Below, piece after piece: positions 47,360-57,242 of a DNA stretch of 64,000 nt (positions within the stretch are counted from its first letter, which is position 1; each line of letters begins with the position of its first letter). The notes under the pieces are model-generated. The model worked only from the letters and a program-made list of their open reading frames with translations, was not told where the DNA came from and made no database searches. The DNA comes from Rhodoferax sp. GTDB taxonomy: Bacteria; Pseudomonadota; Gammaproteobacteria; Burkholderiales; Burkholderiaceae_C. The stretch spans positions 124,001-188,000 of the forward strand of contig JAGRPL010000014.1 in assembly GCA_019449595.1 (NCBI GenBank), in the 5' to 3' direction. Both the position numbers and the translations under genes were made by a program.

Positions 47360-49780
47360 TCACTTGATACACACCGACCGAACCATCTTCAAATCGGTCA
47401 ACCCCATCATGACCTTCTCCATGCCGTCCATCTTCAAGGTCCGCATGCCCCCCTCAACGGCCGTGGCAAAGAGCTCGGCAACTCGGGCCCGTTCCTGGAT
47501 GAGCTTCTTGACACTGTCATCAGCCACCAGCAATTCATGCAAGCCGACCCGCCCTTTGTAGCCGGTCTTGTTGCACTTGTCGCAGCCTACGGCTTTGTAC
47601 AGCTTGATGTGCCCATCTTCACCGTAGGTTTTCAACCAGCTGTCCAGCAATTTTTTACTCTCGCCGGCATAGTCTTCCTTCCAGGCTTTCGAGTGGCGCA
47701 ATTCCTCGGCATATTCCGCTAGAAACAAGCGGAGCTCCTCCGCGTCGGGCACATAGGCGACCTTGCAATCGCACAATTTCTTGGCCAGCCGCTGCGCCAG
47801 AATCCCCAACAACGCGTCCGCAAAGTTGAATGGGTCCATGCCCATGTCCATCAAACGGGTGATGGACTCCGGTGCGGAGTTGGTGTGCAGCGTGGAAAAC
47901 ACCAAGTGGCCCGTCAGTGACGCTTCCACGCCCATGGACACGGTCTCCTTGTCGCGCGACTCCCCCACCATGATGATGTCGGGGTCCGCACGCAGGAAGG
48001 CACGCATGATGAGGGCAAAATCGATCCCCGCCTTGCGGTTGATCTGCACCTGTCGCAGGCCCTTTTGGGTAATTTCGACCGGATCTTCTGCCGTCCAGAT
48101 CTTGGTATCCGGCGTATTCAAGAACTTGAGAATGGAATGCAACGTGGTCGTCTTGCCCGAGCCGGTGGGGCCGCAGACGTAAAACAGGCCATAGGGCTTG
48201 CTAACGGTGGCTTCCAGCCGGGTCTTGTTGCTGGGCGTCAGGCCCAGCTTTTCCAGCGGAATGGGCTCCCCGGCAGCCAAAATCCGCATGACCACGTCTT
48301 CCACTCCGCCAGCCGACGGAATGGTCGCCACCCGCAGTTCGATGTCCAGTGGCCCATACTTCTTGAACTTGATCTTGCCGTCCTGCGGCTTGCGGCGTTC
48401 TGAAATATCCAGGTCGCACATGATCTTGAGGCGCGTGACCATGGCTTGCCGGAAATGCGCCGGCACTTCCACGTAGGGCACCAGACTGCCATCAATGCGA
48501 AACCGGATACCCGTCTTGAACTTGCCCGGCATGGGCTCGATATGGATGTCCGATACCTTCTGGTTGTAGGCATCGATGATGACCTTGTTGACGAACTTCA
48601 CCAGTTCGTTGTCGGCGGCAGCAGACTCCAACGAGTCATCATTGACGCCATCGTCAATGGGGCCCCCATCCATGTCGGCCAGCAACTGGTCAATGGTGCT
48701 GGTATCGGCAGCCGTGCCAAACAACTGCGCCAGTGTCTCCTGGAATTCGGTTTGCGTGGTGACCCGGTACGCGAACTTGCTGATGCGGGGAAACACCTGC
48801 GGCACCACCCGCGAACCGCGCACGGCTTCCGGGTCCATGCACATGATGACCAGCCCCTCGGGAGACTCCTCCAGCGGAATCCAGCCTTGCTCCCCGATGA
48901 ACTCGCGCTTGAGGGCACCGTGCAGCATTTCGGAACGAATGCGCCCAGGATTGAACGCCTCGTAGGGCACACCGAAAAACTTCGACAACGAAGGGCCGAT
49001 TTGCGCCGGCTTGATCTTGTATTGGGCCATGAGCAAATGCTCGACCGATTGCCCGTCATTACGTGCATCCTGAACACACTGGTTCAGTTCGTCGTCCGTC
49101 AACAGCCCATCGGCGACCAGCGCATCGTACTTGGTCGCCTTCTTGCGCGGCGTGGTACTGGCTTCCTTGACGCGCTGGCGGATGGCGGTCGCCAGCGTCT
49201 TGCAGAGCTCGTTGACCCCGTCCACTTCCAGTTCGCCAAAGGGCTCATCGCTCTTGTTGTTGATCACCTGCAGCACCCCGTGCAAGGTGTCGCCTTCCAG
49301 AATAGGGGCCACCAGCATTTGACGGGTCCGGTAGCCCGAGCGCTTGTCCACCTCCTTCAGAAAGGTCAAGGCCGGGTGGATGCGCTTCAAGGCGTCATCG
49401 TCATACACGTCCGCCAAGTTCAACGGTTTCTTGCTGAAGGCGGCATATCCGGCAATGCTTTGCGGCGAAATCGGCAGCTTGAGATCGCGGCTGCTGTTCA
49501 ATCCGGTTTTGATCTTGGAGATGATCGCCGTCTGGTCTTCCGTCACAGCGTACAAGGTCAGCCGGTCGGCATTGAGGAGCTTGCAAATGTCCTGGCTGGC
49601 CTCGAGCATGATCTGCTCCAGGTTCTCGGTGGCATGAATGCGCGCCGTGACCTGATGCAACTGCCGATAAAAAAGCGCTTCAAACGTCATGCCCCGCTTC
49701 TGGGACGGCAGCTTCTGCGACTCGAAGAACGCCTGCTCCGCAGATTTTTCCGCAGATCCGGCAGAGGTAACTGCATTCAT
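47360..49780 (-). CDS. GspE/PilB-type ATPase with N-terminal GAF domain
   Basis: 806 residues. Residues about 35–205 form a GAF-like sensor domain (ADRLTLYAVTEDQ, LVAPILEGDTLHGVLQVIN). About 215–340 is an MshEN/GspE N-terminal domain whose usual RLG-type c-di-GMP motif is poorly kept. The rest is the secretion ATPase: Walker A GPTGSGKTTT (near 536–545), ARADPDIIMVGE, GHLVFSTLHTN His box. The zinc cysteines read CDC and CDKC with a roughly 60-residue spacer, unlike the compact C-x2-C pairs of GspE. It is the last gene of an operon with FHA, PP2C and kinase genes, 182 bases ahead of pilA. No pilC or pilD is visible. It may be PilB itself or a dedicated alternative motor. Confidence 0.85.
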   Translation of the reverse strand: MNAVTSAGSAEKSAEQAFFESQKLPSQKRGMTFEALFYRQLHQVTARIHATENLEQIMLEASQDICKLLNADRLTLYAVTEDQTAIISKIKTGLNSSRDLKLPISPQSIAGYAAFSKKPLNLADVYDDDALKRIHPALTFLKEVDKRSGYRTRQMLVAPILEGDTLHGVLQVINNKSDEPFGELEVDGVNELCKTLATAIRQRVKEASTTPRKKATKYDALVADGLLTDDELNQCVQDARNDGQSVEHLLMAQYKIKPAQIGPSLSKFFGVPYEAFNPGRIRSEMLHGALKREFIGEQGWIPLEESPEGLVIMCMDPEAVRGSRVVPQVFPRISKFAYRVTTQTEFQETLAQLFGTAADTSTIDQLLADMDGGPIDDGVNDDSLESAAADNELVKFVNKVIIDAYNQKVSDIHIEPMPGKFKTGIRFRIDGSLVPYVEVPAHFRQAMVTRLKIMCDLDISERRKPQDGKIKFKKYGPLDIELRVATIPSAGGVEDVVMRILAAGEPIPLEKLGLTPSNKTRLEATVSKPYGLFYVCGPTGSGKTTTLHSILKFLNTPDTKIWTAEDPVEITQKGLRQVQINRKAGIDFALIMRAFLRADPDIIMVGESRDKETVSMGVEASLTGHLVFSTLHTNSAPESITRLMDMGMDPFNFADALLGILAQRLAKKLCDCKVAYVPDAEELRLFLAEYAEELRHSKAWKEDYAGESKKLLDSWLKTYGEDGHIKLYKAVGCDKCNKTGYKGRVGLHELLVADDSVKKLIQERARVAELFATAVEGGMRTLKMDGMEKVMMGLTDLKMVRSVCIK

Positions 49781-49813
49781 ATTTCAAACTCCTGCCATGC
49801 GCGCCAGCGGCAA

Positions 49814-50470
49814 TCAGTGTTGCACGAACTGCATCTGCGTGCCCGCCAATTCGATCAGGTCTCCGTTTTTCAGGGCCACCGGTTCCGACCTGATCGGGGA
49901 GCCGTTGAGCGTGGGGTTGCCAGCGCCCTCCACATGGTGGACCACAAACCCGTGGTGGCGGCGCGTGATGGCCGCCACCGCGACACCCGGCTTGCCGATC
50001 GTGGTCACCACCTTGGTCAGCGGAACTTCCCGACCAGACGCCGCGCCCGACAGCACCTTGATCGCAGCCTGAAACGCCCCCAGGCCCGTGGAATCTCCGG
50101 CTACCGTGGGAAAACCCGAAGGGGTGGCTGCCGCTGCGGGTTGCGGCTTGAACACCATGGTCTTGTCAAAGTTGTCTGCCGCACCGTCGCCCACAAACTT
50201 GATTTTGTACTTCCCGATCTCAATACCATCGCCGTTGTGCAGCTGCTGTTTCTTGATCGCCTTGCCGTTCACGTACGTGCCGTTGGTGCTGTTGAGGTCT
50301 TCCAGAATCACCTCGTCACCATTCATCTGCAGCACCGCGTGCTCCCCGCTCACGGCCAGATTGTCAATCACGATATCGTTGTACGGCCTGCGCCCCAAGG
50401 TGGTACGGTCCTTGGTGAGCTGGACTTCCTTGATCACGACCTCATCGATCGAAACGATCATTTTCGGCAT
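49814..50470 (-). CDS. Tandem-FHA-domain phosphothreonine-binding protein
   Basis: 218 residues from an ATG at 50470 with AAGGAG 6 bases upstream. FHA domain 1 (about 1–95) has LGRRPYNDIVI, VSGEHA and LNSTNGTYVNG, so the phosphopeptide Arg, Ser, His and Asn are present. A linker (about 100–135, Pro/Ala-rich) leads to FHA domain 2 (about 135–215) in which the key Arg is replaced (TIGKPG) and the loop reads RRHH and TLNGS, so binding may be altered. FHA domains read kinase marks on partner proteins. Lies between the PP2C gene (48 bases) and the GAF-ATPase (33 bases). Candidate adaptor between kinase and ATPase (inference). Confidence 0.88.
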   Translation of the reverse strand: MPKMIVSIDEVVIKEVQLTKDRTTLGRRPYNDIVIDNLAVSGEHAVLQMNGDEVILEDLNSTNGTYVNGKAIKKQQLHNGDGIEIGKYKIKFVGDGAADNFDKTMVFKPQPAAAATPSGFPTVAGDSTGLGAFQAAIKVLSGAASGREVPLTKVVTTIGKPGVAVAAITRRHHGFVVHHVEGAGNPTLNGSPIRSEPVALKNGDLIELAGTQMQFVQH

Positions 50471-50518
50471 GATCGACTCCTTTTCCTGTAATTTGTTTCT
50501 GGACAACGCGTCCACGCC

Positions 50519-51304
50519 CTACTTCCCGAGCAATCTTGCGATTAAACCCCGCTTTTCGGCTGACTCGCCCACTTCCACCATCAGCACGGAAATATTGTCG
50601 CGGCCCCCGTTTTCATTGGCCGCGTCGATCAACTGGCTGGCCTTTTGATCCAGCTCCATCGGAGCCGCAACAATTCTAGCGATTGCCGCGTCGTCCACCA
50701 TGTCGGAGAGGCCGTCAGAACACATCAGGTAGATATCCCCGGCCGCCACCAAATGTTCATGGATATCCAGCAGCACCGTATCGTCTACGCCCAGCGCGCG
50801 CGTCACCAGATTCCGGATGGACGAGGTCATCGCCTGCTCGGGACTGATCAAACCGGCATCGATTTGCTCCTGCAACAGGGAGTGGTCCCGGGTAATTTGC
50901 TCCAACACACCGCCCCGCAGGCGGTAGCAGCGCGAATCGCCGATATGGCCGACCAGCAGCGTATCTTCCCGGAAAACCCCCACCACCAGGGTGGTGCCCA
51001 TCCCGGCATAGTGTGCATTGGAACTGGCCGCATTGAAGATGGCCAGGTTGGCGTTGTCCACGCAGATTTCCATGGCCCGGCGCACCTCCCGGGCCCGCGC
51101 ATCCTGACCGGCTTCGGACAGCCAGCGGCCCAGCTCGGTTTTGATGAACACCGTGGCCATGCCACTGGCAATCTCGCCCGCGTTGTACCCCCCCATGCCA
51201 TCCGCCAGCACCGCTAGGTTGGTGGCCTCGTCAAAAGCCACCGAATCTTCGTTGTTCTCCCGGACGCGACCGGCATCCGTCTTTGCGCAAAATTGATACA
51301 TCAT
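50519..51304 (-). CDS. PP2C-family serine/threonine phosphatase
   Basis: 261 residues with the full PP2C motif set: NNEDSV, VLADGMGG, GHIGDSRCYRL, MCSDGLSD and GGRDNISVLMVEV, which bind two metal ions. It dephosphorylates Ser/Thr residues in the cytoplasm. The start has two ATG codons in a row (51304 and 51301). It is 6 bases after the kinase stop, so the eraser is produced together with its writer. No membrane segments. Similar to PppA/Stp1-type phosphatases by length. Confidence 0.94.
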   Translation of the reverse strand: MMYQFCAKTDAGRVRENNEDSVAFDEATNLAVLADGMGGYNAGEIASGMATVFIKTELGRWLSEAGQDARAREVRRAMEICVDNANLAIFNAASSNAHYAGMGTTLVVGVFREDTLLVGHIGDSRCYRLRGGVLEQITRDHSLLQEQIDAGLISPEQAMTSSIRNLVTRALGVDDTVLLDIHEHLVAAGDIYLMCSDGLSDMVDDAAIARIVAAPMELDQKASQLIDAANENGGRDNISVLMVEVGESAEKRGLIARLLGK

Positions 51305-51310
51305 GGAAGT

Positions 51311-53980
51311 TTAGTGCCCCGCCTTCGCGGTATCTCCACCCGAAGCGGGATCCGACCGGGCGGCTGTTTGAATAACCGTTTTCTCGAATGCGACCTGCGT
51401 TGCCGGGATCGTCGCCGCAAATACCACCGCCTCGTCACGGACAGGCTCCGTGGTGACCGCCTGCGTTGCCGCCAACGGCACCGTGCTGCCCGGAATTTGT
51501 CCCATCACGCTGCGCAAATCCGCTGCAAACTGGCGGCCGTTCTGGTAGCGCGTTTCGGGTCGTTTACCCAGCGCCCGTGCCACCACGTCGGCCAGCGCCG
51601 GCGGCAGTTCCGGCCGCATCTGGCGCACGTCCGGAGCCTCTGCGTTGGCAATGGCGTACATCAAGCTCCCCATCGAGTCACCCCGAAACGGCAACTCGCC
51701 TGTCAGCATCTGGAACAGCATGACCCCCAGCGAGTAAAGGTCGGAGCGCCCATCCACCGGCTTCCCGGCCAACTGCTCGGGCGACATGAAACTGGGGGTT
51801 CCCAATACCAGTCCGGTCCGGGTCTTGTTCAAGCCGGTAATGCGCGCAATGCCGAAGTCGGTTACCTTGACCGTGTCACTTTCCGGCTCGTACATGATGT
51901 TGGCCGGCTTGATGTCGCGGTGCACCACATGGTGTTCGTGGGCATAGGCCAACGCTTCGGCCACGCGCGCCACAATGCCCAGCACCACCGGAACCGCAAG
52001 CAGCTGTCCCGCCTTGCAATACGCTGCAAGGTCCCGCCCCTTGAGGAACTCCATGGCGATGTAGGCCAGGTCGTGTTCTTCCCCGGCATCAAAAATGGTC
52101 ACGATATGCGGGTGCTGCAAGCGCCCCGCCGTCTCGGCTTCCCGGAAAAAGCGGGCGCGGGCATCCACCAGGTCATCCCCTCCAAACTCTTGGCTCAATG
52201 CCAGAGTCTTGATCGCCACCATCCGTCCGATCTTTGGGTCCCGCCCCTGGTACACCACACCCATAGCCCCTTTACCCAGTTCCCGCTCGATCTGGTAACG
52301 CCCCAGCATGGGCCTCTCCACGCCACCCTGCGGCGGCAACATTCCGTCCAAAGGATCACCTGGTCTGGCCGCCGCTGCAGGACTTGCGGCACGGTCCAGT
52401 TTGGACTGGATATCTTTGTATGTGCCATCAAAAGCCGCCATGTACGCGTAAACGGCTCGTGCTTTTCCCGGTTGGTGCTTGTGTTCAAAGTCGGTCGCCA
52501 GGCTGTACAAGTCCCCCATCACCGCGTCCGTCAAGGGCACGCGGCGCAAGCGGTCAAATGCCATGTCAAGCTGCCCCTGCCCCTGCAAAGCCAGACCCAT
52601 CATGTGATGGGACTCGGGCACCCCGGCGTCAGCGTTGCCCACCTTCAGCAACCGCCGGCCGATGACGGCCAGAGACCCCAGCACCAGCACCGTGGCCGGC
52701 AGCACCAGCGCAAGCCAGGTCGCAGCCAACACCAGCCCGCCCCACTCCAGCGCCAGCAAGGCTGCCAAGAGCACCAGCGCGGCAACAGCCGCCACGCCCG
52801 TCGCCAGCCGGGGCAACACCCCTGCCACGCAGACGGCCATCAGCAAGCACAGACCCCACGTCACCCACCCGCCCCATCGCGGCTGGGTGATGGCATGTCC
52901 GTTGAGAATGCTGGAGGTGGCGTGGGCAATCCGCTCCGCCGGAGACAACGCCAACGTGCCGGGCACTCCGGGTGACCCTCCTGCACCCTGCGCCGTCACG
53001 CCAATGATGACGATCTTGCCCGCATAGCGGGTGGCAGGAATCTTCCCGCTCAGCACGTCATAAAACGAATCCGACGCAAATGCCGGCTTGCCGTCCCGCC
53101 CCGGATAGAACTGGGACAGCATGCGCGCCGCACCGTCAGTCGGAATGCGCAGTGAACCCAGTTGCACCGCGTCGCCCGCCTGAAGACGGATATCGGCCGC
53201 CTTCAGGCCCAGGCTGTGGGCCGCTGCCAGCAGGGCCATGGAAGGCACGGCTTTCTCACCGGCGTGCAGCAGCAAGAGTTCCCGGCGCGGCGAGCCCCCG
53301 GCATCCGGGAGCCATTCCATGTGTCCCAGGCCAGCCGCCTCGCGGCCGATGGATTCGATGGGCGGTTGCCCGCGCGACGCCGGCATGGAAAACCCGGCGG
53401 GGTCGTCGATGGCACTTTTCAGGGCATACGGTGGCAGGGAGCGATCGGCCTCGCCCTGTAACGCCCCCAAGGTATAGGCGGACGGCAGCAACACGTTGCC
53501 GGCGTTTTTTATGCTGGTGGCCAGCACCGCATCCGTGTCAAGCGCCAGCTCCGCCTCTGCCAACATCTGCCGCCACTGCGGATGGGGTAGCGCGCCGTCG
53601 GGTAGCGTCTCCAGTGCCGCCTTCATCTTGCGGATGACCCCCAGGCCGGGATCTGACTGGGGTTCTAGGAAGGGAACGGCGTACACCAGTGTCTTGGCCT
53701 TGGCCGCCGCCAGCTGGTCAATCAGACGGGCATGGATGTCGCCGGACCAGGGCCAGCGGCCCAATTGGGCCATACTCTGCTCATCAATGGCAATAACGCC
53801 AATGCGTTCGGAAGGCTGGTGCGTGGTGTGGGCGCTGGCGAAGTCGTAGTAGCGACGCTCCAGTCTGTCGATGGCGCCGCTTGCCAGGTGAAGTCCGATG
53901 ACGGCGATCACTGCCACCAGTCCGGCGAACCAATCGGCTCGCCAGACGGCGACCGATTTAGATACAAAAGATTTCGCCAC
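51311..53980 (-). CDS. CHASE2-domain serine/threonine protein kinase
   Basis: 889 residues. An N-terminal membrane helix (about 15–33) is followed by an extracytoplasmic CHASE2 sensor (about 35–345; RYYDFA, VIAIDEQSMAQLGRWPW, and a KIVIIGVTAQG strand). Three or so helices at about 367–447 lead to a cytoplasmic linker and a Hanks-type kinase domain at about 556–820: GKGAMGVVY, AIK, HRDIKPAN (near 686), DFG (near 706) and GTPSFMSPEQL are all present, so it should be active. A Thr/Ala-rich tail of about 60 residues follows. First gene of the operon kinase–PP2C–FHA–ATPase. The signal sensed is unknown. Confidence 0.94.
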   Translation of the reverse strand: MAKSFVSKSVAVWRADWFAGLVAVIAVIGLHLASGAIDRLERRYYDFASAHTTHQPSERIGVIAIDEQSMAQLGRWPWSGDIHARLIDQLAAAKAKTLVYAVPFLEPQSDPGLGVIRKMKAALETLPDGALPHPQWRQMLAEAELALDTDAVLATSIKNAGNVLLPSAYTLGALQGEADRSLPPYALKSAIDDPAGFSMPASRGQPPIESIGREAAGLGHMEWLPDAGGSPRRELLLLHAGEKAVPSMALLAAAHSLGLKAADIRLQAGDAVQLGSLRIPTDGAARMLSQFYPGRDGKPAFASDSFYDVLSGKIPATRYAGKIVIIGVTAQGAGGSPGVPGTLALSPAERIAHATSSILNGHAITQPRWGGWVTWGLCLLMAVCVAGVLPRLATGVAAVAALVLLAALLALEWGGLVLAATWLALVLPATVLVLGSLAVIGRRLLKVGNADAGVPESHHMMGLALQGQGQLDMAFDRLRRVPLTDAVMGDLYSLATDFEHKHQPGKARAVYAYMAAFDGTYKDIQSKLDRAASPAAAARPGDPLDGMLPPQGGVERPMLGRYQIERELGKGAMGVVYQGRDPKIGRMVAIKTLALSQEFGGDDLVDARARFFREAETAGRLQHPHIVTIFDAGEEHDLAYIAMEFLKGRDLAAYCKAGQLLAVPVVLGIVARVAEALAYAHEHHVVHRDIKPANIMYEPESDTVKVTDFGIARITGLNKTRTGLVLGTPSFMSPEQLAGKPVDGRSDLYSLGVMLFQMLTGELPFRGDSMGSLMYAIANAEAPDVRQMRPELPPALADVVARALGKRPETRYQNGRQFAADLRSVMGQIPGSTVPLAATQAVTTEPVRDEAVVFAATIPATQVAFEKTVIQTAARSDPASGGDTAKAGH

Positions 53981-54000
53981 CGAACGACCCCGTCCCTCTG

Positions 54001-54060
54001 TGCCGCTGCATGCTAGCGGCAGCGTTCACGTGCAACCATACCCGATCCGGACAGACCGGA
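54001..54060. promoter_or_regulatory. Inverted repeats upstream of the kinase operon
   Basis: Two palindromic elements lie 21–80 bases ahead of the kinase start: TGCCGCT/AGCGGCA (54001–54021, 7-base loop) and TCCGG-N5-CCGGA (54046–54060). The first may form an RNA hairpin; the second is a candidate operator. The rest of the 172-base gap to the TerC gene holds no gene and no clear promoter boxes. Confidence 0.35.
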
Positions 54061-54152
54061 CGCTACGGGCACGTTAGCAGATGTAACCACACCCCACCAG
54101 GCACTTGTTCTCACAAACGCTGACTTTCACGCCGCACACCGGCCGGAGGGCA

Positions 54153-54854
54153 TCAAACCGCGGGCGGCGATCGTCTCCGAATAAGCAGGCCCATGGCCAG
54201 CACCACCAGCGCACCCGCCACGCCCAAGCCGTAACTCCAGGCGGGCGTCTGCGGCAGCCAGCCCTGCACCGCCGGATCGCTGTGCGCCATGCTCCCGGCA
54301 ATCCAGCCCAGCAGCATCCCGCCCAGCGTGATGATCACCGGAAAGCGGTCCATCAGCTTGAGCACCAGTTGACTGCCCCAGATAATGATGGGGATGCTGA
54401 CCAGCAGGCCGAACACCACCAGCGGCAGCTGGTGCCGCCCGCCGCCCGCACCCGTGGCCGCGCCGGCGATGGCAATGACGTTGTCAATGCTCATGACCAG
54501 ATCCGCAACGATCACGGTCTTGACCGCGGCCCACAACTTGTCGCTGCCCGGGATATGGGCGTGGTCCTCTTCGTCCTGTGGTGCCAGCAGCTTGACCCCG
54601 ATCCACAGCAGCAGGGCGGCGCCCACCAGTTTGAGGAACGGCACCTGCAGCAAGGTCAGCGCAAACGCTATCAGGATGACCCGCAGCACGATGGCACCCG
54701 CCGTTCCCCACAAGATCCCCTTGGTGCGCAAATGCGCCGGCAACTGCCGGCACGCCAGCGCGATCACCACGGCGTTGTCCCCACCCAGCAGGATGTCAAT
54801 CATGATGATCTGGCCAACTGCCACCCAGAAATGGGTCGTGAGCAATTCTTCCAT
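54153..54854 (-). CDS. TerC family integral membrane protein
   Basis: 233 residues with about seven membrane helices. Paired acidic motifs, LGGDNAVVI near residue 24 and MSIDNVIAIAG in the middle, define the TerC family, whose YceF/YkoY-like members help to export manganese or other cations or to metallate exported proteins. This is the short form without a CBS/CorC tail. No yybP-ykoY-type manganese riboswitch was recognised upstream. Its start follows the sucD terminator by about 50 bases. Confidence 0.88.
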   Translation of the reverse strand: MEELLTTHFWVAVGQIIMIDILLGGDNAVVIALACRQLPAHLRTKGILWGTAGAIVLRVILIAFALTLLQVPFLKLVGAALLLWIGVKLLAPQDEEDHAHIPGSDKLWAAVKTVIVADLVMSIDNVIAIAGAATGAGGGRHQLPLVVFGLLVSIPIIIWGSQLVLKLMDRFPVIITLGGMLLGWIAGSMAHSDPAVQGWLPQTPAWSYGLGVAGALVVLAMGLLIRRRSPPAV

Positions 54855-54904
54855 GCGGGTCTTTCAAAAGGTCGCGATGCGGTGCAATGGCGTCGCGCCA
54901 AAAA

Positions 54905-54941
54905 CAAAAACCGGATTGTCCCTCAGGAAATCCGGTTTTTG
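54905..54941 (-). terminator. Intrinsic terminator after sucD
   Basis: AAAAACCGGATT (54906–54917) pairs with AATCCGGTTTTT (54929–54940) around an 11-base loop; both arms end in A- and T-runs. It lies 44 bases behind the sucD stop and before the terC start, ending the sucCD transcript. Confidence 0.87.
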
Positions 54942-54984
54942 CGTACGGGGGCCCCGAAAGGCCGCCCAAGGGAAAGGTCAGGCC

Positions 54985-55878
54985 TTACAGCAGGGACTTG
55001 AGCAGCTTGCCCAGTTCGGACGGGTTGCGAGTGATGGTGAAACCACACTCCTCCATCACGGCCAGCTTGGCATCAGCCGTGTCAGCACCGCCAGAAATCA
55101 GGGCACCTGCGTGGCCCATGCGCTTTCCGGGAGGAGCGGTCACGCCGGCGATGAAACCAACAATGGGCTTCTTCATGTTGGCCTTGCACCAGCGGGCCGC
55201 TTCGGCTTCGTCTGGTCCGCCAATTTCACCGATCATGATGACGGCGTCGGTGTCGGGATCGTCATTGAAAGCCTGCATCACGTCAATGTGCTTGAGGCCG
55301 TTGATGGGGTCGCCACCAATGCCCACGGCAGACGACTGGCCCAGGCCGACTTCGGTCAGCATGGCCACGGCTTCGTAGGTCAGCGTGCCGGAGCGGCTCA
55401 CCACGCCGATGCGGCCCTTGCGGTGGATGTGGCCGGGCATGATGCCGATCTTGATCTCGTCGGGCGTGATCAGGCCTGGGCAGTTGGGGCCCAGCAGCAA
55501 GGTTTTCTTGCCGCCGGCCAATTCCTTGGCCTTCATCTTGTTGCGCACCATCAGCATGTCGCGCACCGGGATGCCTTCGGTAATGCAGATCGCCAGATCC
55601 AGGTCGGCCTCGACGGCTTCCCAGATGGCGTCGGCAGCACCCGCCGGCGGCACGTAGATCACGCTCACGGTCGCGCCGGTCTGGTGGGCGGCTTCCTTGA
55701 CGGAGGCGTAGATCGGGATGTTGAAGATGGACTCGCCCGCCTTCTTGGGGTTCACGCCGGCGACGAAGCAGTTCTTGCCGTTGGCGTATTCCTGGCACTT
55801 CTCGGTGTGGAACTGACCGGTCTTGCCGGTAATGCCCTGGGTGATGACTTTGGTGTCTTTGTTGATATAGATAGACAT
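54985..55878 (-). CDS. sucD: Succinyl-CoA synthetase, alpha subunit
   Basis: 297 residues. Catalyses succinyl-CoA + phosphate + nucleoside diphosphate to succinate with SucC, in the TCA cycle. CoA-binding [11 protein letters not shown] loop at the N-terminus, GPNCPGLI and GGDPINGL segments in the middle, and the phosphohistidine His256 in [13 protein letters not shown] are visible. Encoded 18 bases after sucC. Confidence 0.97.
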   Translation of the reverse strand: MSIYINKDTKVITQGITGKTGQFHTEKCQEYANGKNCFVAGVNPKKAGESIFNIPIYASVKEAAHQTGATVSVIYVPPAGAADAIWEAVEADLDLAICITEGIPVRDMLMVRNKMKAKELAGGKKTLLLGPNCPGLITPDEIKIGIMPGHIHRKGRIGVVSRSGTLTYEAVAMLTEVGLGQSSAVGIGGDPINGLKHIDVMQAFNDDPDTDAVIMIGEIGGPDEAEAARWCKANMKKPIVGFIAGVTAPPGKRMGHAGALISGGADTADAKLAVMEECGFTITRNPSELGKLLKSLL

Positions 55879-55896
55879 GGTTCTTCTCCGGGCTTC

Positions 55897-57057
<1,161 letters not shown>

Positions 57058-57242
57058 GACGTCTCTCGTGGAGCTGGGAAGGATTCGCCATGCGACCACA
57101 CGTATTTGCGCAGCCCATGGCACTGGACACATCAATTTCGAAATGTATCATGTTGCAACGCGTCAAACTTGTGACTAACTTACAACGGTAAATTGACCGC
57201 TTTCATCCCCCCAGCCAAAGACCGCTAGAAGCGCCCTGTCCC

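Noticed and set aside
49814-53980. Type VI secretion regulatory cluster (PpkA/PppA/Fha)
   Set aside because: No tss, hcp, vgrG or clpV genes are present, and the linked effector gene is a GspE/PilB ATPase.
54855-54904. yybP-ykoY manganese riboswitch ahead of the TerC gene
   Set aside because: Only about 50 bases separate the TerC start from the sucD terminator, too short, and no conserved riboswitch features were seen.
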